Origin: CAYWRO01 sp964460345
GTDB taxonomy: Bacteria > Planctomycetota > Phycisphaerae > Phycisphaerales > UBA1924
Direction of reading: 5' to 3'
DNA length: 8,154 bases
Assembly (NCBI GenBank): GCA_964460345.1
Contig: CAYWRO010000116.1
Coordinates: forward strand, 1 to 8,154
Positions 1 to 7,541 of this stretch are shown here, piece by piece; the first letter of the stretch is position 1, and each line of letters opens with the position of its first letter. Position numbers and translations under genes: made by a program. Under the pieces are notes generated by a model that was not told where the DNA came from, made no database searches, and saw only the letters and a list, made by a program, of their open reading frames with translations.

Positions 1-1
1 T

Positions 2-229
2 GGGGGGGGCGGGGGATGGGGAGCGCACGCGTTCACGCTGATCGGCGTCGGTCTCGGCCTGGTCATGGCCGTGGTCCGCATCGTGATCGACACCCAGCGG
101 ATGGAGGCCGCCGAACGTCGCCGCAAGGCGAGCGAGAAGGCCGGGGCCGCCCGGCCGACCCGGTCCGGGCCGACTTCCACGGGGCAACGGCCGTCGGGTC
201 CTACCTCTCCCCCAAAAGAACCCGAGTAG
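2..229 (+). CDS. AtpZ/AtpI-family ATP synthase accessory protein, 3' end only
   Basis: This is the C-terminal 75 codons of a gene that begins before the window; it stops with TAG at 227-229. The visible part starts with a glycine-rich turn (GGGGGWGAHA), continues into one hydrophobic helix (FTLIGVGLGLVMAVVRIV, about residues 11-28), and ends in a charged tail rich in Arg, Lys, Glu, Ser and Pro. A small two-helix membrane protein whose second helix begins FTLIG...G is typical of the AtpZ/AtpI family, which sits first in many atp operons and is thought to help assemble or gate the c-ring or move divalent cations. The assignment rests on this helix and on the position just before the AtpI-like gene and atpB. 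The N-terminal helix cannot be seen, so the family call is moderate. Confidence 0.6.
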   Translation, partial: GGGGGWGAHAFTLIGVGLGLVMAVVRIVIDTQRMEAAERRRKASEKAGAARPTRSGPTSTGQRPSGPTSPPKEPE

Positions 230-243
230 ACTCGCCGTTTCAT

Positions 244-291
244 GCCGCGGCGGCTATCCTTCCGCCCGCCTGAGAGAGCGGCCGCCGTGGC
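244..291 (+). other. GC-rich hairpin in the AtpZ-AtpI gap
   Basis: GCCGCGGCGGC at 244-254 pairs with GCCGCCGTGGC at 281-291, giving 11 pairs of which one is G-U, around a 26-nt loop. No T-run follows, so it is not a classical terminator. It may affect mRNA stability or processing in the atp operon. The rest of the gap (230-359) shows no gene or clear promoter. Confidence 0.45.
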
Positions 292-359
292 CGCGTCAGA
301 CGGCCTTGACCCGCTCCCAGCCCCGAACATTCCCCCGGCAAAACATGCCCGGTGAGCCG

Positions 360-839
360 ATGATCCAACCTCGACGAGCGGCCTACGCCGCCTCGCTGGC
401 CATCTCCGCCGCTGTTGGCGGCCTGGTGGCCACGCTGATCGCCCTGCAGGGCGGCGCGGCGGTGGTTGTCGGACCGATCTGGATCGTGACGCTGACCGCG
501 ACGATGCTCGGGGCCTGGCCCCTGCTGGCCGGCGGCCCCATGGCGGCATCGTCTTTCGGGGCGCTGGTGATGGCCGGCTCGGGCATGCGATTGCTGGCGA
601 CACTCTTCATCGGCGCAGCGATTGACCTCGGTGTCGGCGGCGTCGCCGGACATCGGACGATCTTCTGGATCGGCGTCATGATTGCCGCGGTTGTCGTGCT
701 GATCGCCGACAGCGCAGCGTCGATCACAACACTGTCGAAGGCAAAGGCGGGGGATGAGGCGGGGAGCCAGGGGGGACCTGAACAGACTGGCCGGATGGGA
801 CAGCCGGCCGGCGCAGCCTCGATGCGGGAGTCGGCATGA
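360..839 (+). CDS. AtpI-like ATP synthase membrane protein (subunit I)
   Basis: A 159-residue protein with four predicted membrane helices at about residues 7-29, 33-57, 62-90 and 100-118, followed by a polar, glycine-rich tail of about 40 residues. A single Arg in the third helix (R77, in GMRLLATL) fits the AtpI/UncI pattern. Family members are non-stoichiometric helpers of F1Fo assembly, linked to c-ring formation and sometimes Mg2+ transport. I chose the ATG at 360 because GGTGAG lies just before it and it starts directly ahead of the basic MIQPRR segment. In-frame starts at 345 (ATG) and 306 (TTG) are possible. The stop codon overlaps the atpB start in an ATGA arrangement (836-839), so the two are probably translationally coupled. 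Sequence identity in this family is low, so the name leans on topology and on its place directly before atpB. Confidence 0.65.
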   Translation: MIQPRRAAYAASLAISAAVGGLVATLIALQGGAAVVVGPIWIVTLTATMLGAWPLLAGGPMAASSFGALVMAGSGMRLLATLFIGAAIDLGVGGVAGHRTIFWIGVMIAAVVVLIADSAASITTLSKAKAGDEAGSQGGPEQTGRMGQPAGAASMRESA

Positions 840-1720
840 TGGATCTTTCGGTACTGCTGGCCGCCTCGGACCCGGTGGCCCACGTCGCGGACCATCGGGA
901 ACTGAGCGTCGGTGACTGGTGGATCTACACCAGCAGCATGGGCATGTTGCTGGTGTCCGCGCTGCTGCTCATCCCCTTCATGATCTGGGTCGCCAACCGC
1001 GTGGCGACCGGGCCGGAGTCCGAAGGGCACGACCGGTACATCACCAAAAACCCTGTCGCGCACATGATTGAGGTGATCTGCGTCTACCTGAAGGACGAGG
1101 TCGCGCGGCCGCTGCTGGGAGACCGCGCGGACCGGCTGATGCCCTTCCTGTGGACGATCTTCTTCTTCATTCTCGTGAACAACCTCCTGGGGCTCGTGCC
1201 GATCCGCGACGTGCTGCACATGTTCTCGCCGGACTTGAACATCATCGGCGGCACGGCGACGCAGAACCTGTACATCACCGCCGGCCTGGCGATCGTTGCC
1301 GGAATTGGCTTCAACCTCGAAGCGCTCAAGCGGCTCGGCCTGAAGGGCTACCTCGCCCACCTCACGGGCGGCGCGCCGTGGTACGTCGCGTGGCTGCTGT
1401 TCATCCTGGAGCTCCTCGGCCAGATCGTAATCAAGCCCGGCGCGCTGGCGATTCGTCTCTTTGCGAATATGACGGCCGGTCACGTGCTTCTGGCGACCCT
1501 TCTCGGCTTCATCCCGGTCGCGTTTACACGCGGCGCGCTCACGGCCGGCAGCGTCACGCTGCTCTCCGGCGTCGGCGCGATCGCCCTGATGTTCCTGGAA
1601 CTGTTCGTCGGCTTCCTGCAGGCGTTCATCTTCATGTTCCTCACGGCGGTGTTCATCTCTCTGATGGACCACCACGAGGATCACGAGCATGAGCACGGGG
1701 AGACGGCCCACGCGCACTGA
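836..1720 (+). CDS. atpB: F-type ATP synthase subunit a
   Basis: Subunit a of the Fo sector, 294 residues, forming the half-channels that carry ions to and from the c-ring. The signature helix ALAIRLFANMTAGH contains the essential Arg at R207 (E. coli R210) and N211. The last helix carries FLQAFIFMFLTAVF with Q262 (E. coli Q252). H216 and E255 occupy the positions of E. coli E219 and H245, the swapped His/Glu pair that many bacteria and mitochondria have. NNLLGLVP (about residues 114-121) matches the conserved second-helix region. About five to six membrane segments are visible. The C-terminus is rich in His, Asp and Glu (DHHEDHEHEHGETAHAH), which is unusual but not rare. GGGAG at 826-830 serves as the ribosome binding site; starts at 836 or at the adjacent ATG at 839 are both possible. 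Confidence 0.96.
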   Translation: MMDLSVLLAASDPVAHVADHRELSVGDWWIYTSSMGMLLVSALLLIPFMIWVANRVATGPESEGHDRYITKNPVAHMIEVICVYLKDEVARPLLGDRADRLMPFLWTIFFFILVNNLLGLVPIRDVLHMFSPDLNIIGGTATQNLYITAGLAIVAGIGFNLEALKRLGLKGYLAHLTGGAPWYVAWLLFILELLGQIVIKPGALAIRLFANMTAGHVLLATLLGFIPVAFTRGALTAGSVTLLSGVGAIALMFLELFVGFLQAFIFMFLTAVFISLMDHHEDHEHEHGETAHAH

Positions 1721-1733
1721 TGTGAGACCTGGT

Positions 1734-1757
1734 CCGGGCCGGCAGACGCCGACCCGG
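1734..1757 (+). other. First hairpin in the atpB-atpE gap
   Basis: CCGGGCCGGC (1734-1743) pairs with GCCGACCCGG (1748-1757) around a 4-nt loop, with nine of ten positions paired and one C-A mismatch. It lies 13 nt after the atpB stop codon. No T-run follows. Confidence 0.5.
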
Positions 1758-1761
1758 TTTG

Positions 1762-1782
1762 CCGCGGGCACGTGGCCCGCGG
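1762..1782 (+). other. Second hairpin in the atpB-atpE gap
   Basis: CCGCGGGC (1762-1769) pairs perfectly with GCCCGCGG (1775-1782) around a 5-nt loop (ACGTG). It starts 5 nt after the first hairpin. The following bases (AACATTGG) are not a T-run, so termination by this element alone is unlikely. It could stabilise the 5' end of a processed atpE message. Confidence 0.5.
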
Positions 1783-1798
1783 AACATTGGCACCTCGA

Positions 1799-1812
1799 AC
1801 CGCGGCCGCGGT
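1799..1812 (+). other. 14-bp perfect palindrome before atpE
   Basis: ACCGCGGCCGCGGT at 1799-1812 is a perfect palindrome, 29 nt upstream of the atpE start. As RNA it would need a tight loop; as DNA it could be a dimer-type site. It is the third inverted structure in a 121-nt gap. Confidence 0.4.
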
Positions 1813-1841
1813 GGTGCGGCCCTGAAGAAGGATTGGCAACG

Positions 1842-2192
1842 ATGAAGAACAGACTGATGAAGCTCGGACTCGCCGCCGGCGGCGCCCTCCTGCTCACCCC
1901 CCTCATGGCCCTCGCCCAGGAGCACGGGGCGGACGCTGACGTCGTGGCCTCGGCCGCGACAGGCGTGAAGGAGTATTTCGGCAAGGGCATGGCCGCCATC
2001 GGCGCCGGCGTTGCCGTTGTCGGCGGTGGTCTCGGCATCGCGCTGGTCGGCAAGTCCGCGGTCGAGTCGATCGCTCGCCAGCCCGAGGCTGCCGGCAAGA
2101 TCCAGATCAACATGATTCTGGCCGCCGCGCTGATCGAAGGCGCCACGCTCTTCGCAGTCGTGGTCGGCTTCCTGGCGGCCCAGAGCGCCTGA
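1842..2192 (+). CDS. atpE: F-type ATP synthase subunit c
   Basis: Subunit c, the proteolipid of the rotating ring. The 116-residue precursor has a hydrophobic leader (residues 1-25, ending LMALA) that looks like a cleavable signal sequence, leaving about 91 residues. The mature part is a helical hairpin: a Gly/Ala-rich first helix (GAGVAVVGGGLGIALVG), the polar R79-Q80-P81 loop that contacts the stalk, and a second helix with the ion-binding Glu at E99 in LIEGATLFAVVVGF. The residue after E99 is Gly rather than the Ser/Thr of sodium-binding rings, and the first helix has no matching Gln, so a proton-coupled ring is more likely (inference). The start at 1842 is set by AAGGA at 1828-1832, nine bases upstream. 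A longer frame reaches back to 1689, but that part overlaps atpB and does not look coding. Confidence 0.95.
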   Translation: MKNRLMKLGLAAGGALLLTPLMALAQEHGADADVVASAATGVKEYFGKGMAAIGAGVAVVGGGLGIALVGKSAVESIARQPEAAGKIQINMILAAALIEGATLFAVVVGFLAAQSA

Positions 2193-2205
2193 TCCGCTGA
2201 TGTTT

Positions 2206-2235
2206 CCCCGCGCCCGTGCCGGAAACGGTGCGGGG
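2206..2235 (+). other. Hairpin in the atpE-atpF gap
   Basis: CCCCGC (2206-2211) pairs with GCGGGG (2230-2235), and inside it CCGT (2214-2217) pairs with ACGG (2225-2228), with a G-T pair and one bulged base between. It begins 14 nt after the atpE stop. Only TTT follows (2240-2242), so it may be a partial attenuator or an mRNA 3' stabiliser that raises subunit c output relative to b. This role is inferred. Confidence 0.45.
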
Positions 2236-2279
2236 CGGCTTTGACGTTGTGACCGACCGCGCGGCGGAGGCCGCGTCTT

Positions 2280-2876
2280 ATGGAGCCTGTCATGAACCGA
2301 ACCATTTTCTTCGCCGGCGCAGCAATCCTTGCCGCCGCCGCGCCTGTGCTCGGGGCTGAGGATGCCGCGGGCGCGATTCCCACCTTCCGCCAGGGCCTGA
2401 TCTCCGGCATCACCGCGATCGTCGTTTTCGGCGTGGTCGCCTTCATCCTCGGCAAGTTCGTCTGGCCGAAGATCGATGCGGGGCTGAACGACCGCGCCGC
2501 GAAGATCCGCGACGAGATCGCGGCGGCGGAACTGGCGCAGGAGCAGGCACGCGATGCGCTGGAGCAGTATGAGCGCAACCTCGCCGAAGCCCGCGCCGAG
2601 GCCCAGAAGATGATCGAGGAGGCCCGCGCCCGCCAGAGCCAGATCGCCGCGGAGCTCAAGGCCAAGGCGGATGCCGAGCTCAGCGCCATGCGCGAGCGTG
2701 CGATGAAGGACATCGACGCAGCCCGCCGCGCCGCCATCAACGAGCTGTATGCCGAGGCCGCCGACCTTGCGACCCGCGCAGCCGGCAAGATCCTGCAGCG
2801 CGAGATCAGCCCGCAGGACCAGCGCCGCCTCGTGGAAGAGTCGCTCGCCGAGCTGTCCGGCGTCAGCCGCGTGTAA
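2280..2876 (+). CDS. atpF: F-type ATP synthase subunit b
   Basis: Subunit b, the peripheral stalk that holds F1 against subunit a. The 198-residue protein has an N-terminal hydrophobic leader resembling a signal peptide (possible cut near residue 26, after VLGA), a membrane helix at about residues 40-58, the junction KFVWPKID, and then a long Ala/Glu/Arg-rich coiled coil (about 66-175). The C-terminus (AGKILQREI...) is the part that normally contacts delta. Typical b subunits have about 155-175 residues; the excess is the leader. There are two credible starts. ATG 2280 has GGAGG at 2266-2270, nine bases upstream; ATG 2292 has GGAG at 2282-2285 and gives a more ordinary signal peptide (MNRTIFF). 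I report the longer form. The gap to atpH is only 21 nt. Confidence 0.93.
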   Translation: MEPVMNRTIFFAGAAILAAAAPVLGAEDAAGAIPTFRQGLISGITAIVVFGVVAFILGKFVWPKIDAGLNDRAAKIRDEIAAAELAQEQARDALEQYERNLAEARAEAQKMIEEARARQSQIAAELKAKADAELSAMRERAMKDIDAARRAAINELYAEAADLATRAAGKILQREISPQDQRRLVEESLAELSGVSRV

Positions 2877-2897
2877 AAACTGACACGGAGCACACCG

Positions 2898-3533
2898 ATG
2901 CCACTGACTGAAGCGCCACCCGACGCCCTCGCCCGTGTCTACGCCGACTCGATCTTCGAGTTGGCGGAGAAGGCCGGCGGCCAGAGCCAGGTCGAGGAGA
3001 TCCTCGGCGAGTTGGAGGAGATTCTCGAGGTTGCGCGCTCCGATGCGCGCTTCAGCGAGTTCCTCTCCTCGCAGATCCTGCCCGTGGAGGCCCGCGGCGA
3101 GGCGCTCAAGCGCATCCTCACCGGCCGCGCGTCGGCCCAGACGATGAACTTCCTGCTCGTCCTGAATGAGAAGAGCCGTTTGGGGCACCTGGCGCCGATC
3201 GTCGCTGCGCTCGACCACCGGGTGCAGGAAGCGTTCGGACGCGTGGAGGTCGACCTCTATACCGCCTCGCCGATCAGCGGGGAGGAACTGGCCGTCATTC
3301 GCGACCGCCTGCGCGAGAAGCTCGGGCGCGAGCCGATCGTTCATCCGTACGTGGACACGGACATGATCGGCGGGCTGAAGCTGCAGATTGGCGACCAGCT
3401 TATCGACGCCTCCGTCGCCGCCCGCCTGGCGAAGCTCCGCGATCAGCTTGCGAGCGAGGGCTCCGCGAAGGTTCGCGCCCGCGCTGAGCGCTTCTTCGAC
3501 GACAGCGGCGCGAGCAGCAACGGCGCACACTGA
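2898..3533 (+). CDS. atpH: F-type ATP synthase subunit delta
   Basis: Subunit delta (OSCP homologue), which links the top of F1 to the b stalk. At 211 residues it is slightly longer than the usual ~180, the excess being a polar tail (ERFFDDSGASSNGAH). The N-terminal helical domain starts with ALARVYADSIFELAEKAG, the usual 'ARVYA.ALFE' pattern. The C-terminal signature is IGGLKLQIGDQLIDASVAAR (about residues 157-176), matching the family's GG...IGD..ID.S pattern. GGAG at 2886-2889 lies eight bases before the ATG. This is the last atp gene in the window; atpA, which normally follows directly, is missing. Confidence 0.94.
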   Translation: MPLTEAPPDALARVYADSIFELAEKAGGQSQVEEILGELEEILEVARSDARFSEFLSSQILPVEARGEALKRILTGRASAQTMNFLLVLNEKSRLGHLAPIVAALDHRVQEAFGRVEVDLYTASPISGEELAVIRDRLREKLGREPIVHPYVDTDMIGGLKLQIGDQLIDASVAARLAKLRDQLASEGSAKVRARAERFFDDSGASSNGAH

Positions 3534-3605
3534 GCGGCGTCACTCTTCCCCAAGCGAAGCCGTTCGCACCATCTCCATACACTTCTCCCGGGAAGGATCA
3601 AGCTC

Positions 3606-4813
<1,208 letters not shown>

Positions 4814-4814
<1 letters not shown>

Positions 4815-4833
4815 TCGGGCCGCGCGGGCCGAT
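4814..4833 (+). other. Short hairpin overlapping the pgk stop
   Basis: ATCGG (4814-4818) pairs with CCGAT (4829-4833), with a G-G mismatch and two further C-G pairs inside and a GCGC loop. It overlaps the last base of the pgk stop codon. No T-run follows, so it is a weak candidate for termination or processing. Confidence 0.3.
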
Positions 4834-4844
4834 CATTGTGTTCA

Positions 4845-5570
4845 ATGACATCCACTCTTCATCCACCCACGCCCGCCTCCATCCCGCCGCGCGGGTTCGG
4901 ATGGGCGCCCAGGGCGGTTGCCGCGCTGGCCGGTCTGCTGGCGGTGGTGGGGGGGATGTACCTCGCGTGGCCGGACTGGCACGAGGTTCACGCCGAGGGG
5001 GGCCCGCTGGAGATCCTTCAGCTTGCGGGGGCTCTCGGTTCGCTTCTCACCGCCTTCGTCATCGTGCTGCGCCAGCGTGGTCGTGATCGCCTCAACGGCG
5101 TCTGGCTCCTGACGCTCTTCCTACTGCTGGTTGCGCGTGAGCTCGACCTGCAGGAACAGCTCAACGAGGAGGTGCTCGGCGAGTGGGCCGTCTCCTACCG
5201 GCTCCGCTGGTGGATGTCGTGGGAGGTTCCGCTGTGGCCGAAGCTCATGTGGGGCGGTGTGGCCGCGGTTCTGGGGGCGGCGCTGTTCATCCCGCCCACG
5301 ATTGTCCGCGCCCCGGCGCTGCGGCTGCTTCGCGCGGGGGATGCCGGGGCGTGGCTCTTCGCCGGCGGCGCGCTCTTTTATGGTCTCGGCTACGTGCTTG
5401 ACGATGTCCTCGGCCGCGGCGTGCTGGTTGACGGCGACCAGGGGCAGGTGATGGAAGAGACCTGCGAACTGATCGGCGCGGCGAGCTTCTTCGCCAGCAC
5501 GTTCTTCACCTGCCGGTTCTCGCTGGCCGCGCGCATCGAGGCGCTGGAGAAGGCCGGCGCGGAGGTGTGA
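4845..5570 (+). CDS. Multi-pass membrane protein of unknown function
   Basis: I do not recognise a named family. The 241-residue protein has a Pro-rich N-terminus and about six hydrophobic segments, near residues 24-42, 54-75, 85-97, 134-153, 168-185 and 207-223. Charged residues recur at helix edges: E51 and E56, the cluster R98-E99-L-D101, D186-D187, and E204-E205 with E208. The layout, with an acidic residue before the second helix and an 'REL D' motif ending the third, vaguely recalls poorly described integral membrane proteins of Proteobacteria and Planctomycetota; this is from memory. I chose ATG 4845; an in-frame TTG at 4836 adds three residues. No clear ribosome binding site is visible. 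It begins 30 nt after pgk, and its last codons carry the ribosome binding site of the next gene, so it is probably coupled to the glycosyltransferase and may act with it at the envelope. Confidence 0.75.
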   Translation: MTSTLHPPTPASIPPRGFGWAPRAVAALAGLLAVVGGMYLAWPDWHEVHAEGGPLEILQLAGALGSLLTAFVIVLRQRGRDRLNGVWLLTLFLLLVARELDLQEQLNEEVLGEWAVSYRLRWWMSWEVPLWPKLMWGGVAAVLGAALFIPPTIVRAPALRLLRAGDAGAWLFAGGALFYGLGYVLDDVLGRGVLVDGDQGQVMEETCELIGAASFFASTFFTCRFSLAARIEALEKAGAEV

Positions 5571-5573
5571 TCG

Positions 5574-7286
5574 ATGGGCGGCGGGACTCTCCGGCGTGAC
5601 CTCCTTCTGCTCGGCGCGGTGTGCGCGTTGGTCTATTTCACCGGCCTGGCCACGCACGGCGTCACCAACTGGCAGGAGGCCCAGCGGCTTGTCGTCGCGC
5701 GGGAGATGCACGCCGCGGGCGACTGGCTCGTTCCCACGATCAACGGCTCACCGTACCTCGCCAAGCCGCCGATGGTCTACTGGGCCCAGCTTGGCCTCGC
5801 GCGGCTGCTCGGGCGTGAGCCGGATTTGTTCGTCCTTCGGCTTGTCGTCGCGCTGGCCGGGCTTGCCGGCGTGCTGTTTACGTACGCCGCGGGCCGCATC
5901 CTTCTGCGTCCAGCCCCGCCGAGGCCGGGCGTTACGCCGAATCACGCGGATGACGCCCGCTGGAGCCGCGACGCCGCCGTGTGGGCGGCCCTCTGCCTCG
6001 CCACCGGCGTGCTCTACGTCCGCTCCAGCCGGATCGGGGAGCTTGACATCCTGCTCGTCGCCCCCGTTGTCGGCGCGATCGCGGCGATCGCCGCGGCGTG
6101 GCGGCGGCATCGCGACGAGGACCGCACGCACTTCGCCGCCGTGGGCCTCGCTGGTCTCTGCGCGGTCGCCGCGGCGCTCACGAAGGGGCCGCCCGCGCTG
6201 CTGGTGATCGCCCTTGCCGCGTACGGCGGCATCCTTCTGACCGTGTTCGCCTCGTCTCCGGGCGTTGAGGGCGGCGCGGCGAGCGCTTCGGCCGACTCGC
6301 CGCCGCGCCTGGCCCGCGCTTCGCGCGGACGCCGGGCCTTTGCGGCCATGGCCCGCACGCATCCGGTCGGCGTGCTCGGGGCCGGGCTTGCGGCGCTGTG
6401 GGTGTGGGCGAAACTCGTCGAGCGCCGCATCGGCGCGGAGGCCCTGGAGCGCTTCGCGGCGGGCGAAACGGAGGACAACCTGCGGCTCTTCGAGTTTGCG
6501 TCGCCCGTCAGGAACCTGGAGGCGATGTCGTACGGCGTCGGGCTCGGCTCGGTCGCCGCGATCGTCGCCCTCATCTGGCTGATCAAGGACCGTCCGCGCC
6601 CCGGAGCCGCGGCGCGCGGCGGGTGGTGGATCGTCTTCTCGTGGGTCGGGCTGTCGCTGGCGGCGTTTTCGCTGCTCGGCAAGGGCGTCGGGCGGTATCT
6701 CACGCCGGTGTGGCCGGGCGTGGCGCTGCTTGGCGGCATGTGGATCGCTTCGCTGCTGCGCGACTGGTCCGCGCGGCGGGCCCGGCACGCGCGTGTCGCG
6801 TTTGCGCTCATCATCGCCGCGCTCGCGCTCGGGCAGGCGTGGTGGTACGCGCTGGGACGCGAGCAGTTCTTCGGCCGCCGCTCGCCGCGCGACTTTGTCG
6901 CCGAGCTTGTCGAGCGCTTCGGCGTCGATCCATCCCGCCTGCTCGTCTACGAGTTCTACACGCCCGCGATCGACTACTACGCGGGCCACCTCGTGCAGCC
7001 GGTGGGCGACGTCCCGAAGCGCGAGTCGATGATCGGCGTGGAGATCTGGTCGCTCGACGATGTGCGCGGCCGCGTCGAGGCCGCCGCGCACGCCGGCGAG
7101 CCCGGCTACACCGTCCTCCTGCGGCTCGAGGACCCGATGGCCACGCCGCTGCCGCGCGTCCTGGCGGACTTCGCCCGGGCCGGCTTCGAACTCGAGGTCC
7201 TTCCCACGCAGAGCCGCTTCGCCATGGAGCAGGGCGTCGCCGACATCCGCGCCGTCCGCCTCTCTCTTCCGGGGGCGGGGGGCTGA
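5574..7286 (+). CDS. ArnT/PMT-like GT-C membrane glycosyltransferase
   Basis: A 570-residue integral membrane protein of the GT-C fold (ArnT/PMT_2 relatives), which move sugars from polyprenyl-phosphate carriers to lipid or protein acceptors on the outer face of the cytoplasmic membrane. Hallmarks: the first external loop AREMHAAGDWLVPTINGSPY followed by K64-P65-P66 (the usual REM..GDW..P...G.PY..KPP pattern); SSRIGELD ending in D158; LTKGPPALL with K204; and GRYLTPVWPG with R374. About ten or more hydrophobic segments are visible, then a soluble domain from about residue 430. In the first loop, the usual Asp-Glu is Gln34-Glu35 (NWQEAQR). A Ser/Pro/Ala-rich stretch near residues 226-255 looks like a loop insertion. 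GGAGG at 5561-5565, inside the upstream gene, lies eight bases before the ATG. The substrate cannot be deduced. Confidence 0.85.
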   Translation: MGGGTLRRDLLLLGAVCALVYFTGLATHGVTNWQEAQRLVVAREMHAAGDWLVPTINGSPYLAKPPMVYWAQLGLARLLGREPDLFVLRLVVALAGLAGVLFTYAAGRILLRPAPPRPGVTPNHADDARWSRDAAVWAALCLATGVLYVRSSRIGELDILLVAPVVGAIAAIAAAWRRHRDEDRTHFAAVGLAGLCAVAAALTKGPPALLVIALAAYGGILLTVFASSPGVEGGAASASADSPPRLARASRGRRAFAAMARTHPVGVLGAGLAALWVWAKLVERRIGAEALERFAAGETEDNLRLFEFASPVRNLEAMSYGVGLGSVAAIVALIWLIKDRPRPGAAARGGWWIVFSWVGLSLAAFSLLGKGVGRYLTPVWPGVALLGGMWIASLLRDWSARRARHARVAFALIIAALALGQAWWYALGREQFFGRRSPRDFVAELVERFGVDPSRLLVYEFYTPAIDYYAGHLVQPVGDVPKRESMIGVEIWSLDDVRGRVEAAAHAGEPGYTVLLRLEDPMATPLPRVLADFARAGFELEVLPTQSRFAMEQGVADIRAVRLSLPGAGG

Positions 7287-7297
7287 CTCGCGGAGAG

Positions 7298-7475
7298 CGA
7301 TCCGCAGATTACGCAGATTTCGCAGATTCAGGAGAAGAGGCGGGCGTCAGCGCCCCGGCCTCGGCGGGCCGCCCCCCGCGCGCGGCCCGCGCACACAAAG
7401 AAGCACGCCGGTCTCACCGCACGTGCCCCCACCCCCCTCCTCTTCATCTGCGTAATCTGCGAAATCTGCGGATCG
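7298..7475. repeat. Large imperfect inverted repeat built of 9-bp units
   Basis: The left arm (7298-7340) reads CGATC, then three copies of a CGCAGATT unit separated by A or T, and ends in GAAGAGG. The right arm (7439-7475) is its reverse complement: CCTCTTC, three ATCTGCG units, and GGATCG. The separator bases are in opposite order in the two arms (A then T, against T then A when read the same way). The left arm has a 6-nt surplus before GAAGAGG. The arms enclose about 98 bases. The element starts 11 nt after the glycosyltransferase stop and lies between convergent genes, so a role as two-way terminator or 3' stabiliser is plausible. Similar repeats occur dispersed in planctomycete-like genomes, as I recall. 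Confidence 0.8.
7364..7390. other. Perfect 9-bp hairpin nested in the inverted repeat
   Basis: GCGGGCCGC (7364-7372) and GCGGCCCGC (7382-7390) are exact reverse complements around a 9-nt loop. It sits in the enclosed segment of the larger inverted repeat, so a transcript could form a two-level stem. No T-run follows on either strand. Confidence 0.5.
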
Positions 7476-7541
7476 TCCCACCCGCCCTGCGGATAGATCC
7501 CCCCGTCCCGCGGACAAATCCCCCCGAATCCGCGGACCCCG
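7466..7541. repeat. Tandem array of ~21-bp units with GCGGA core
   Basis: GCGGA occurs at 7468, 7489, 7510 and 7532, spaced 21, 21 and 22 bases. Units at 7466-7486, 7487-7507 and 7508-7529 share about 16 of 21 positions with their neighbour, and a partial fourth unit follows. The second and third units share a six-C run followed by G. The first unit overlaps the end of the right inverted-repeat arm, so the array may have grown from that arm by slippage. The 21-bp period equals two turns of the DNA helix, which would also suit phased protein binding. Confidence 0.6.

Noticed and set aside
383..2893. Minus-strand open frame of 836 codons opposite the atp genes
   Set aside because: It lies antisense to clearly coding atp genes, has low-complexity Ala/Arg/Ser-rich content without domains, and arises because high-GC coding sequence rarely has stops in some antisense frames.
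1653..3530. Minus-strand open frame of 625 codons opposite atpE, atpF and atpH
   Set aside because: Antisense shadow of recognisable subunits, with no motif or ribosome binding site of its own.
5748..7091. Minus-strand open frame of 447 codons opposite the glycosyltransferase
   Set aside because: Charged, Arg-rich shadow frame; the plus-strand protein has clear GT-C motifs over the same bases.
7298..7475. Insertion sequence with terminal inverted repeats
   Set aside because: Only about 98 bases lie between the arms, with no transposase and no evident target-site duplication. A non-autonomous element cannot be excluded.
7298..7541. CRISPR array
   Set aside because: The repeat units are 9 and 21 bp with no unique spacers of 30-40 bp, and there are no cas genes nearby.
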